A stretch of DNA of 64,000 nt from contig NZ_ABOX02000012.1 in NCBI RefSeq assembly GCF_000172555.1, positions 1-64,000 on the forward strand, read 5' to 3'. A program made the position numbers and the translations under genes. Positions 24,794 to 33,299 of the stretch are shown here, in pieces. The notes under the pieces were generated by a model. The model did not search any database. It saw only the letters and a list, made by a program, of their open reading frames with translations, and had not been told where the DNA came from. Every line of letters begins with the position of its first letter. The stretch's first letter is position 1. This stretch comes from Pedosphaera parvula Ellin514. GTDB taxonomy: Bacteria; Verrucomicrobiota; Verrucomicrobiia; Limisphaerales; Pedosphaeraceae.

Positions 24794-26380
24794 GTGTTCT
24801 GGAGCGATAAGTTTCAAATTTTGGTAGGGGGATTGCTGGACATCACTTTACGGCTGAAACCTTATTGGCGATTCGTTCGTCTTAGTTGGTATATGCTAAA
24901 GCCGATCTCCAAAAAGAAATGGGATTTTAACGCAGCCGCCCACTTGCTGAATCGGGCTGGATTTGGAGGCGCACCTGCGGAAATTGAGCATTTAACCAAG
25001 CTTGGACCGACTCAGGCAGTAATATCGTTCGTGGATTATGAAAGTAATACTGAGAGTGTCACACCGCCGGAATGGGCAAAGCCAGATCCTGGCCGTGTGG
25101 ACCGATACATGGAGATTCGCAAAGCGGAACCCAGCAAGCGCCAGGAATTGATTCGCGAGGAGCAAAGAACTCAACGTCAGCACGTGGTCGAGCTTAAGTA
25201 TTGGTGGTTGAAGCGCATGGCAGAGGGGCCGCGGCCGTTGCAGGAGAAAATGACGCTGTTCTGGCACGGCCATTTTGCCACGAGCGTGGAAAAGGTAAAA
25301 GACGCCTATCTGATGTGGAAGCAGAACGAGCTTTTTCGGGAGCAGGCCACGGGGAATTGGTTGAAGTTGCTCGTTGCGGTCGCCAAAGACCCGGCGATGC
25401 TAATCTGGCTGGACCAGGCGCAAAGTCGCAAGGAGCATCCCAATGAAAATTTTGCCCGCGAAGTAATGGAGTTGTTTACCTTGGGCGAGGGGCATTATAC
25501 CGAAAAAGATATTACGGAGGCGGCTCGTGCGTTGACTGGATGGACTTACGACCGAATTAACCAGCAGTTTGAAGAGCGTTCGCGGCTGCACGATGGCGGG
25601 AGCAAAACTGTATTGGGCAAGGCTGGTGATTTGACGGGTGAGGATGTTTTGGAACAAATTGTCGCGCAACCTCAGGCGGCCAGGTTTATCACGGCGAAAA
25701 TCTGGAACTTCTTTGCCGGTCAAATGCCTTCCGAGGAGCTGACTACGGCGTTGGCGGATGTGTTCCGGAAATCGGGCAATAATTTCAAACCGCTGCTCAA
25801 GACCATTTTCCTAAGTGAGGAATTTTATGCTGAGACCATCGTTCGGAACCAGGTGAAAAGTCCGGTTCAATGGCTGGTTGGGAGCGTTCGAATTCTTCAG
25901 CGGGAGTTGCCGCCACCCTTTGTATGTTTTGGATTAACTAAAAATTTGGGGCAGGATTTATTCCAACCGCCCAACGTCAAGGGTTGGGACGGCGGCTTGA
26001 GCTGGATAACCACGAACAATCTGTTGGCGCGTTACAACGAGGCGGCAGTGCTGGTGCAAGGCGATCTTTCGATGGTCCGGGGAATTAATCTGGCGGCCAA
26101 CCCAAATGCAGGTGGTGCTGCTGGAAAAGGGTTCATGGACCGGATGGCCAATATGAAGTTGCGGCCGGTGGACGCGGAAAAGCTGCTCTCCGCTGAAGAG
26201 CGTGCGAGCAAGGAGAAACTGGTTGCGGCCCTTGAAAAAAGATTGTTGCAGACTCGATTGCGAGGCAAGCAGGAGGCAACTTTGAAGGATTATTTGGATG
26301 GCCAGGCCACGCTGGATGACAGCGTGATTTTAAATACCATTCGACTCATCATGAGCACGCCAGAGTATCAATTGACTTAA
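24794..26380 (+). CDS. DUF1800 domain-containing protein
   Basis: Up to 528 residues, with DUF1800 covering most of it. Recognisable stretches are AAAHLLNRAGFGG near the N-terminus, EKMTLFWHGHFAT, NENFAREVMELFTLGEGHYTE, EAARALTGW and NVKGWDGG. The GTG at 24794 adds 33 residues before MLKPISKKKWDF, so ATG 24893 is an equally good start. The family is abundant in Verrucomicrobiota and Planctomycetota and nearly always sits next to a DUF1501 gene, as here; its biochemical function is unknown. A Tat-exported DUF1501 partner suggests both act at or beyond the inner membrane. Confidence 0.9.
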   Translation: MFWSDKFQILVGGLLDITLRLKPYWRFVRLSWYMLKPISKKKWDFNAAAHLLNRAGFGGAPAEIEHLTKLGPTQAVISFVDYESNTESVTPPEWAKPDPGRVDRYMEIRKAEPSKRQELIREEQRTQRQHVVELKYWWLKRMAEGPRPLQEKMTLFWHGHFATSVEKVKDAYLMWKQNELFREQATGNWLKLLVAVAKDPAMLIWLDQAQSRKEHPNENFAREVMELFTLGEGHYTEKDITEAARALTGWTYDRINQQFEERSRLHDGGSKTVLGKAGDLTGEDVLEQIVAQPQAARFITAKIWNFFAGQMPSEELTTALADVFRKSGNNFKPLLKTIFLSEEFYAETIVRNQVKSPVQWLVGSVRILQRELPPPFVCFGLTKNLGQDLFQPPNVKGWDGGLSWITTNNLLARYNEAAVLVQGDLSMVRGINLAANPNAGGAAGKGFMDRMANMKLRPVDAEKLLSAEERASKEKLVAALEKRLLQTRLRGKQEATLKDYLDGQATLDDSVILNTIRLIMSTPEYQLT

Positions 26381-26396
26381 CGCGGAAGGAAAATTT

Positions 26397-27746
26397 ATGA
26401 GCAAAGAGATATCATTGCACACTCGACGGGAATTTCTGCGAACCACGGTGCTGGGCGGAGCCCTGTCATGGACGGTTCCAGCTTTCCTGGCAAACACATT
26501 CTCCACCTTGCAGGCGGATGCCGCGGATTCGGCGACACAAATCGCGACGGGAAAGGATTCGACCATCCTCGTGATTTTGCAAATGGCTGGCGGGAATGAT
26601 GGACTAAACACCGTCGTTCCATTTGCTGACGATCATTACCACAAAGCCAGGCCAAGGATTGGGTTGGGCGCGAAGGAGGTGCTTAAGCTGAATGATGAGG
26701 TTGGCCTGCATCCAAGTTTGACCGGGTTCAAGGAGCTTTATGACAGTGGCAGCCTGGCAGTAATTCAAGGCATTGGTTATCCGAATCCGAATCGGTCACA
26801 CTTCAGATCCACGGAAATTTGGCAGACCGCGAGTGATTCGGAAAAGTTCGAGAAATATGGCTGGTTGGGGCGTTATTTTGACAATGCCTGCGCCGGTTCT
26901 GATCCGACTGTGGGGATTAATATCGGCCGGCAGATGCCGCAAGCTTTTGCGGCCAGGCATCCGATGGGAGTGAGCCTCGATAATCCGGAGAGTTACCGTT
27001 TTATCAGTTCCGAAAAAGGAAAGCGAAACGAGATGACAGCAAGTGAGGAATCGTATCGCAAGTTGAATCAGCCAGACGAGGCAGGAATGATGGCGGGAGA
27101 AGCTGACGGAAACTCGGGTGGCAGTATTGGCTCGATCAGTGGAACGGTGCATCATGCCGGCTCGGCTCTGGACTTTCTGGAGCGGACGGCGATGGATGCC
27201 CAGATCAGCTCTGATAAGATTCGGGAGATCAGCAAGCGCGTGGAGAACAAGGCGAATTACCCGCAGTCACAACTGGGCACGTCCTTGAAGATGGTGGCTA
27301 GACTGATTGGCGGGAGTTTGCCGACCCGGGTGTTTTATGTTTCGCAGGGTGGATACGATACGCACACGAACCAGCTCCAGGCGCATCAAAGGCTGTTGAA
27401 GGATCTGGGTGATTCAGTTAAGGCATTCACGGATGACATGAACGTCCAGGGAAATATGCAGCGTGTAATGGTAATGACCTTCAGTGAATTCGGACGTCGC
27501 GTGGCAGAGAATGCCAATAACGGAACCGACCATGGAGCGGCAGCGCCAATGTTCGTAATTGGAAACAAAGTAAAGGCGGGATTGCTCGGCAAATATCCGA
27601 GCCTTGCATCCGGTGATCTGGTAAATGGAGATGTTAAATACAATGTTGATTTCCGGTCAGTGTATGCCGGTCTGCTGGAAGGTTGGTTGAAAACGTCGAG
27701 TGAACCGGTTTTGGGACGGAAGTTTGAGCCGCTTATGTGTGTATAG
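26397..27746 (+). CDS. DUF1501 domain-containing protein with Tat signal
   Basis: A 449-residue protein with a twin-arginine signal (HTRREFLRTTVLGG at residues 8-21), so it is probably exported folded. DUF1501, an alkaline-phosphatase-fold family, is marked by LVILQMAGGNDGLNTVVP, GIGYPNPNRSHFRS, FYVSQGGYDTHTNQ, TFSEFGRRVAENANNGTDHG and FRSVYAGLLEGWL. The conserved Asp/His residues suggest metal-dependent hydrolase chemistry, but no activity is established. A ribosome-binding site (GGAAGGA) sits just upstream of the ATG. The 16-bp gap from the DUF1800 gene indicates one operon. Confidence 0.93.
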   Translation: MSKEISLHTRREFLRTTVLGGALSWTVPAFLANTFSTLQADAADSATQIATGKDSTILVILQMAGGNDGLNTVVPFADDHYHKARPRIGLGAKEVLKLNDEVGLHPSLTGFKELYDSGSLAVIQGIGYPNPNRSHFRSTEIWQTASDSEKFEKYGWLGRYFDNACAGSDPTVGINIGRQMPQAFAARHPMGVSLDNPESYRFISSEKGKRNEMTASEESYRKLNQPDEAGMMAGEADGNSGGSIGSISGTVHHAGSALDFLERTAMDAQISSDKIREISKRVENKANYPQSQLGTSLKMVARLIGGSLPTRVFYVSQGGYDTHTNQLQAHQRLLKDLGDSVKAFTDDMNVQGNMQRVMVMTFSEFGRRVAENANNGTDHGAAAPMFVIGNKVKAGLLGKYPSLASGDLVNGDVKYNVDFRSVYAGLLEGWLKTSSEPVLGRKFEPLMCV

Positions 27747-27787
27747 CCGGCTCTTAGCGGAACAAGAGTGAGCAGGTCAATGGATTT

Positions 27788-28579
27788 CTAAGCCGTTTCC
27801 TTTTCGAGCTTTTTCCCACGACGAGTGCGGAAGAGAACGTCCGCAATATTGCGGATGAACTGTTCATCGGTAATGCCATCCGTGGCCTCAGGAGGAAATC
27901 CGGACTTTTCGCGGAAATGAGCGGCGATTTCGCCAAGTAATTCAATGCGCGCCTTGGGATCAAATTCATCGCGACGCAGCAGTGCTTGAATGACAAGACT
28001 TGCTTCCATGGGGGTGACACGCTGGCGAAGCCGTGCTTCCAGATGGGGATATTGCCTCAGCGAATTGAACTTACCGGTAAGTAGCTGATCCAGATCCGGT
28101 TCACTTATTCTTGGATTGCGAATGACGACCGTATTGGCTGCAAAATCACCGAGGCGCTGAGTCTTTTTGTTCAGCACACAAGCAACACCGCCAACAAAGT
28201 AGAAAACCGGCAGGGAATCAACAAAGCGAAGCAGATTTCTGATCACCACCTGATGGAATTGGAGGCGCATCCCCTCGGCATCGACCACGCGCAATCGAAG
28301 AACTCGCTTGCCAATGGTTTGCCCCCGCCAAAGCCATTCCAAAGTAATGCCGTATCCGATGGAAAGAACGAAATAAGCGAGGGCGAGGAGGGCTCCGGCG
28401 ATATCGGCACTCAGCACCTGCAGCACATTGAGAACAAATCCGAGAACTGTCATCGCTGCCGATATGGCAGCCAGATCGATGATCCAAGCCATAAAACGAC
28501 TAACCGGACTGGCGAGTAGTTGAGAGAAAACAATCCCTTCCGGCGTTTTGATCAGGAGCGTATTGGTTTTGCCTGGCAT
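27788..28579 (-). CDS. RDD family membrane protein
   Basis: A 263-residue protein with an N-terminal RDD domain (residues 10-150): PVSRFMAWIIDLAAI with the Arg-x4-Asp signature, several membrane spans, then TIGKRVLRLRVVDAEG and KKTQRLGDFAANTVV. The C-terminal 110 residues are soluble and charged. It is the last gene of the long minus-strand membrane operon, 9 bp after the SpoIIM-like gene. RDD function is poorly known; some members have been linked to ion transport, but nothing here proves it. Confidence 0.88.
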   Translation of the reverse strand: MPGKTNTLLIKTPEGIVFSQLLASPVSRFMAWIIDLAAISAAMTVLGFVLNVLQVLSADIAGALLALAYFVLSIGYGITLEWLWRGQTIGKRVLRLRVVDAEGMRLQFHQVVIRNLLRFVDSLPVFYFVGGVACVLNKKTQRLGDFAANTVVIRNPRISEPDLDQLLTGKFNSLRQYPHLEARLRQRVTPMEASLVIQALLRRDEFDPKARIELLGEIAAHFREKSGFPPEATDGITDEQFIRNIADVLFRTRRGKKLEKETA

Positions 28580-28587
28580 GGTCTGAA

Positions 28588-29616
28588 TTATCGGGATGGC
28601 GGCGGCGACGGTATTGTTCCGGATTCAACGGCATTTTTCCCGGATTTTGACAGATAGAAATAGAGAAGAACAAGCTCCACGCAACCAAAGACAATCTTGA
28701 TCGAGTAAGGTATGACTGGTTGATGATACTGCGAGAGAAAGGCCTCAATGAAACCCGCCCAGATCAGCATCAAGCCGACACCGAAGATCAGGGTAACCAA
28801 ATCACGTGAGACCGCTCGCAATCTTTCGCTCATCGAATTGCGCCGGCCCCAGCCGATCAACGCAAATGCCAGGATGAATCCCGCCTGGCCGGCAATAAGA
28901 ATGGCGGGAATTTCGATCACACCATGAGGCATAAGCCAGCCAAGGAGGAATTTGGTTTGGCCAGCCCGGATATAATCCACGGCAACCGCACCCAGGATTA
29001 TGCCGTTATAGAAAAGCATGATGATGGTGCCCACGCCCCAAGTCATGCCCAAGGACATCGTAAGGATGGATACCCTCGTGTTATGCGTCATGAGTTCCGC
29101 GGAAAATGAAGTCTTCACACCTTCGAGCCGGTCATTCTTGGCTGATTCCTCACGCGCCACCCGTTCAGAAGGATCGCCCTGCAGATGCGAAAAGGGCATG
29201 AACACGTGTTTGGAACCGGGATCGAGGGCAATGGCAAATCCTCCAAAAGCACAACCAGCCATGGTAATGGCAAGAGAGAGGTGAAAAGCCCTGACATGAC
29301 GACGGAAGGTCTGGGGCAGGGTCTGGAAAAACCATTTCAGAAGTGAAATGCGGCCCTGCTTTTCACGAGTCTCGTGGATTTCGCCGTAAGCACGGGCGAC
29401 GAGATTTTCGAGATAACGCCTGGTTTCCGGCTCAGAGGAGAACGTGGTGATTTTGGCAAGATCAGCCGCTGTGCGTTCGAAAAGATAATGGAAATGCTTC
29501 AACTTCTCCAGATCCATGCGCCGATGCGGGTCGGCTTCCAGTCCGTCGAGAATGGCTTCCAGCTCGGTCCAGTAGGCCCGTTCGCCAGCGATGAAGCGTT
29601 CAAGGTTGATAATCAC
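28588..29616 (-). CDS. Stage II sporulation protein M-like (SpoIIM/DUF95) membrane protein
   Basis: A 342-residue integral membrane protein. A helical cytoplasmic N-terminus (1-105; FIAGERAYWTELEAIL) is followed by SpoIIM-type membrane segments, including FHLSLAITMAGCAFGG, GTIIMLFYNGIILGAV and WLMPHGVIEIPAILIAGQAG. The H-G-x-x-E motif is the family's most conserved site. The host need not sporulate: these homologues occur with RDD and MoxR/DUF58 genes in many non-sporulating bacteria. Its start overlaps the DUF58 stop by four bases (ATGA). Confidence 0.87.
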   Translation of the reverse strand: MIINLERFIAGERAYWTELEAILDGLEADPHRRMDLEKLKHFHYLFERTAADLAKITTFSSEPETRRYLENLVARAYGEIHETREKQGRISLLKWFFQTLPQTFRRHVRAFHLSLAITMAGCAFGGFAIALDPGSKHVFMPFSHLQGDPSERVAREESAKNDRLEGVKTSFSAELMTHNTRVSILTMSLGMTWGVGTIIMLFYNGIILGAVAVDYIRAGQTKFLLGWLMPHGVIEIPAILIAGQAGFILAFALIGWGRRNSMSERLRAVSRDLVTLIFGVGLMLIWAGFIEAFLSQYHQPVIPYSIKIVFGCVELVLLYFYLSKSGKNAVESGTIPSPPPSR

Positions 29617-31007
29617 AGGAGTTGCCTTTGTTTAACGCCAAGATACTGCGAAACCAGTTGTGAACTCATCCTTTCATTTTCCAGGAGCGAGAAGCGAACG
29701 CCGCGACGTTTTAAAACCTTTTCCAGTTCACGCAAATTGTTCCAGAGCAGATGGCCTCCCAATTGCTGATAGATGTCATCCGTTGAGGTTACATTCGGAC
29801 GTGAGAACAATGAAGCGACGCCAGGTGGTTGAATCATGTTCACCAGGATCAAATGTTGCCTGCAGATTAAATCCATATTGCGAACAAAACTCTGGGCCAG
29901 CAAAGGATCATCCAGCGCAGTCAGGAAAACCAACAGCGCGCGGCGCCGAAGTCGCAGACGGATAAAACTGCTGAGTTCGTCAAAGTCCGGGGTTACTGAT
30001 TGCGGCTGAAGCGTGTAAAGCGCATCGCGACAGGCGTTGTAATGAGCATTGCCATTGCGGGCCCGGAGGAATGTGCCGACCTTGTCAGAGAAGGTCAGAA
30101 GGCCGAAGAGATCACCTTGTTTTTCCGCTGCCAGGCCAAGAACAAGTGCCGCGGTAACGAAACGTTCCAGCATGGAGGTTTCACCGACAAGCGTCTCCCC
30201 GGTGGTCATGTTCGCGGGCACTACTCCAGAAGCGGAAATTAAAGTGCGTGCCGAGGGCTGGAGTCGCGAACTAAGTCGGGAGGAATCAATGATGACGTAG
30301 ATTTCCTGGGTTCGTTCCACTTGAAAGATCTTGGTTACGGGACGACCACGTTTGGCAGTGGCTTTCCAGTGGATTTCGTCGTACCCGTCGCCAGGGATGT
30401 ATTCGCGGAGTTTCTCAAAGTCCCTGCCTTTTCCGATTTGACGCTGGGCATGGATGCCAATGGCACCGCGGTTCATGAACAGCGCTGCCAAGCTCTTTCT
30501 TTCGGTGAGGAGGTTTGGATAAACGCGAATTTCAGATGGGGTTGGCAACTGACGACGGATACCCCAGAAACCGAGAGGAGAGATACCTTCCACAAATGAG
30601 GAATGGAGCCTGTAGTTTCCGCGCCTGATTGGCTGGCAACTCCAGGTCATTCGTGACCACTCCTCGTCCTTTGGCAAATTGACCTCCATTTCCTCCAGTG
30701 GAGAATGAATCTCCCGGGGAAAGGGCAAGCCCAGGCGCAGGCGACGGGGTTTCCGCGAATTGTTTTTTATGCGGATTTCAATCTTTGCGTCGCGATCTTT
30801 GGACATGCGCACGATCAGGGGAAGTTGAAGTTCGATTCCTGCCAGGCTGTTTCGTCCAAGCAGAGCATCCAGCAGGGCGGCCAGGATCATGGCTGCGATG
30901 AGCACAAACGAGAAGGGGGCGGCGGATTTCTCAACGGCTCCCAGCAGAGAAAACGGAAGCACGATCAACGCCACCCACAACAATAATCTGGAACGCGGAA
31001 CTATCAT
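29613..31007 (-). CDS. DUF58 domain-containing protein (vWA-like, MoxR partner)
   Basis: A 464-residue protein with two N-terminal membrane segments, then an Ig-like region, then DUF58 with the core GRDFEKLREYIPGDGYDEIHWKATAKRGRPVTK written here as GRDFEKLREYIPGD ... IHWKATAKRG. A vWA-like fold follows, with YVIIDSSRL and GLLTFSDKV. DUF58 proteins are regular partners of MoxR AAA ATPases, whose gene overlaps this one by four bases. The likely role is membrane-linked complex assembly or chaperoning; the substrate is unknown. Confidence 0.9.
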   Translation of the reverse strand: MIVPRSRLLLWVALIVLPFSLLGAVEKSAAPFSFVLIAAMILAALLDALLGRNSLAGIELQLPLIVRMSKDRDAKIEIRIKNNSRKPRRLRLGLPFPREIHSPLEEMEVNLPKDEEWSRMTWSCQPIRRGNYRLHSSFVEGISPLGFWGIRRQLPTPSEIRVYPNLLTERKSLAALFMNRGAIGIHAQRQIGKGRDFEKLREYIPGDGYDEIHWKATAKRGRPVTKIFQVERTQEIYVIIDSSRLSSRLQPSARTLISASGVVPANMTTGETLVGETSMLERFVTAALVLGLAAEKQGDLFGLLTFSDKVGTFLRARNGNAHYNACRDALYTLQPQSVTPDFDELSSFIRLRLRRRALLVFLTALDDPLLAQSFVRNMDLICRQHLILVNMIQPPGVASLFSRPNVTSTDDIYQQLGGHLLWNNLRELEKVLKRRGVRFSLLENERMSSQLVSQYLGVKQRQLL

Positions 31008-31963
31008 CTCGGCACAGCAATCTGCTGCAGAATCTGTTGGATGACCTCGGGAATGCCGAGACCTTCAATTTCGAATTCCGGCCGAAGAATAACACGGTGT
31101 TCCAGTACCGGCACTGCCATAGATTTGATGTCGTCGGGAGTGACGAAGTCTCGGCTCGAGATGGCAGCGTAAGCGCGGCAAGCCATCATCAGCGATTGAG
31201 TGGCACGAGGGCCGGCACCGACCAGAATGCTTTCGTGCTGGCGGGTGGCCCGGACAATATCAACCAGATAAGCGGTCAACTCGTCCCGCATGACAATGCC
31301 GGCGAGTTGTTGGCGCAGTTCGACCAGGTCCTCGGGTTTGATAACCGCTTTTACGGCTCCGCTATTCAAAACTGATTCCGGTGATTCCTTGCCCATGCTG
31401 CGTTGTGCAAGGGCCAGTTCCTCGGCGCGATCGGGAGCCTTCATGATAATCTTCAACATGAAGCGATCTTTTTGGGCTTCCGGCAAAGGATACGTGCCTT
31501 CGTATTCGATGGGATTTTGTGTCGCGAACACCGCGAAATTAACTGGCAGCGGATACGTCGTTTGATCGATGGTCACGGTTCGTTCCTGCATGGCCTGGAG
31601 CAAGGCGGATTGGGTCTTGGCCGGAGCACGATTAATTTCGTCAGCCAATAGAAAGGAACTGAATACCGGGCCTTTGATGAGCGAAAACTCATTGCGCTGC
31701 AGGTTGAAGACGTTTGTGCCGGTGATATCGGCCGGCATCAGGTCGGGTGTAAATTGGATGCGGGAAAAGTCGCTGCCCAGCACATGCGCGATAGTGCGTA
31801 CCAGCAAGGTTTTGGCGACACCGGGCACGCCTTCAATAAGCGCATGTTGTCCGGTGAAGATGGCGATAAGCGCTTTTTCCACGACGTCATGCTGCCCAAT
31901 AATGACCTTGGCTACTTCCTGTCGCGCCTGTGCGAGCACTTCTTTTAGATGATCGGTATTCAT
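31004..31963 (-). CDS. MoxR family AAA+ ATPase
   Basis: A 319-residue cytosolic ATPase. Walker A GVPGVAKT lies near residue 48, Walker B FLLADEINRAPAKTQ near 110, then the sensor-1 region FAVFATQNPIEYEGTYPLPEAQ and the C-terminal lid with GAGPRATQSL. ATG 31963 (MNTDHLKEVLAQ) is preferred over 32020, because the longer form reads back through the end of the DUF4350 gene. It lies 4 bp from that gene and overlaps DUF58 by 4 bp. MoxR proteins act as chaperone-like ATPases in maturing protein complexes, working with DUF58/vWA partners. Confidence 0.93.
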   Translation of the reverse strand: MNTDHLKEVLAQARQEVAKVIIGQHDVVEKALIAIFTGQHALIEGVPGVAKTLLVRTIAHVLGSDFSRIQFTPDLMPADITGTNVFNLQRNEFSLIKGPVFSSFLLADEINRAPAKTQSALLQAMQERTVTIDQTTYPLPVNFAVFATQNPIEYEGTYPLPEAQKDRFMLKIIMKAPDRAEELALAQRSMGKESPESVLNSGAVKAVIKPEDLVELRQQLAGIVMRDELTAYLVDIVRATRQHESILVGAGPRATQSLMMACRAYAAISSRDFVTPDDIKSMAVPVLEHRVILRPEFEIEGLGIPEVIQQILQQIAVPR

Positions 31964-31967
31964 GTTC

Positions 31968-33299
31968 TTAGGTATTTGATTTGGGTTCGGCGTCAACAGT
32001 CCGCAAACCACGATTCTCATTCAATATGCGGCAAATCTCCAAATAGGTTTTAACCGGGTTACGCTGGTTTTCGGGCAGACTACTCTCGGCATTGATGAAT
32101 TCAGTAACCCGCTGAAGTCTGGCTTCAGCAAATTTATCTTTGGGCTGGGATTTTTTCCATTCGGCCTGGCAAATTTTTATCAGGTCGCGCGCATTGATGT
32201 TTCGGCGAAGCAGGTTGACGAAACCGGCGCCGGAATCCTTTCCTGCTACATAAGCCTCGGCGCTGGAGGTCTCGTGAATTGGAACCAGGCTGAAGGAATT
32301 TTTCCAAATGAATAGGCCAGCCAATAGCAGCAGGCCGAGGACTAAACCATGGAGATGGTATTGTCGCATGAGAGTGGCAACTCCGGCGTCCTGGGTTATG
32401 CCCAAATGCGCCTCATCGAATACGACTTCATGGGCGGGACCAATCAACCAGGCAAGGAGCTCTGCGTGACGTTCTTTTTGCAGAGCTTCGTTGCTCAGAA
32501 AATAGGAATCCGTGGAGAACACCACCGACCCGGGACCGAACTTACGTTCAATCAGCACCGGGCTGTTGCCCTGGCTATACACGGTATGCCACGAGCTGGG
32601 CAAATTTGTAAACACGAGTCCACTATGCCAGGAGATGGATTTTGGTAACGAAGGTTCTTCGTCGTTCACGACGGTAACTGGTTCATAGGCGCCCTCGTTT
32701 TGAACTAAGGGCTTGAATTTGAATTCCACGCCCCAACGCTCCTTCAGGGAAACGTTGCGGTAAGAGAGGCCGAGTTCGTCATCATATTTTTTGGGTTTTT
32801 TGGCGTGCTTATCATGCTTGGATTCGGAGGTATCCTTATCCTTATCCTCTGGTTTGGAATCCGAAGGCTGCTCTTTCTTCGAATCAGATTTCGTCTGCTT
32901 CTGACCGTCTCGTTTATAAACCGACTCGTAAGGCTTTTCCGTCTCAGGAAAGAAAGCAACCACAAGGCGGCCGCCACGCATCAAAAACGATTGAATTTCA
33001 TTGAAGGTGGACTGGGGAATTTCAGCCCAGTCACTGCTGCTGCCGGCTAGATGAAGGTAAGCAACATTTCTGCCGGTGGGCAGTTCATCGGTGGTCGTAT
33101 AATCGCGTCGAACTGAAAGAGCGGGAACTCTTTCCAAACTTTCATAGTAGGCGCTCGTGCCCAGGGGATCAGGACGTAATGATGAATATTCGGGATAAAC
33201 ATCGCCCCCTTCGAAGCGCAGTTTAAAAAGCTGAGCGATGCCCAACAGAAAAGTCAGAGCGCAGACGAGGAGGATGATGAGGGTGAATTTCCGGTTCAT
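31968..33299 (-). CDS. DUF4350 domain-containing membrane protein
   Basis: A 443-residue protein with one N-terminal membrane anchor (LIILLVCALTFLLGIAQLF) and a second span near residue 335 (GLVLGLLLLAGLFIWKN). Between them is a DUF4350-type domain: YPEYSSLRPDPLGTSAYYESL, then FLMRGGRLVVAFFP, and FSTDSYFLSNEAL. A very charged Lys/Asp/Ser/Glu insert of about 45 residues interrupts the domain around 130-175 and is probably disordered. The ATG shares one base with the stop of the preceding DUF4129 gene (TGATG). It lies in the MoxR operon; the function is unknown. Confidence 0.85.
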   Translation of the reverse strand: MNRKFTLIILLVCALTFLLGIAQLFKLRFEGGDVYPEYSSLRPDPLGTSAYYESLERVPALSVRRDYTTTDELPTGRNVAYLHLAGSSSDWAEIPQSTFNEIQSFLMRGGRLVVAFFPETEKPYESVYKRDGQKQTKSDSKKEQPSDSKPEDKDKDTSESKHDKHAKKPKKYDDELGLSYRNVSLKERWGVEFKFKPLVQNEGAYEPVTVVNDEEPSLPKSISWHSGLVFTNLPSSWHTVYSQGNSPVLIERKFGPGSVVFSTDSYFLSNEALQKERHAELLAWLIGPAHEVVFDEAHLGITQDAGVATLMRQYHLHGLVLGLLLLAGLFIWKNSFSLVPIHETSSAEAYVAGKDSGAGFVNLLRRNINARDLIKICQAEWKKSQPKDKFAEARLQRVTEFINAESSLPENQRNPVKTYLEICRILNENRGLRTVDAEPKSNT

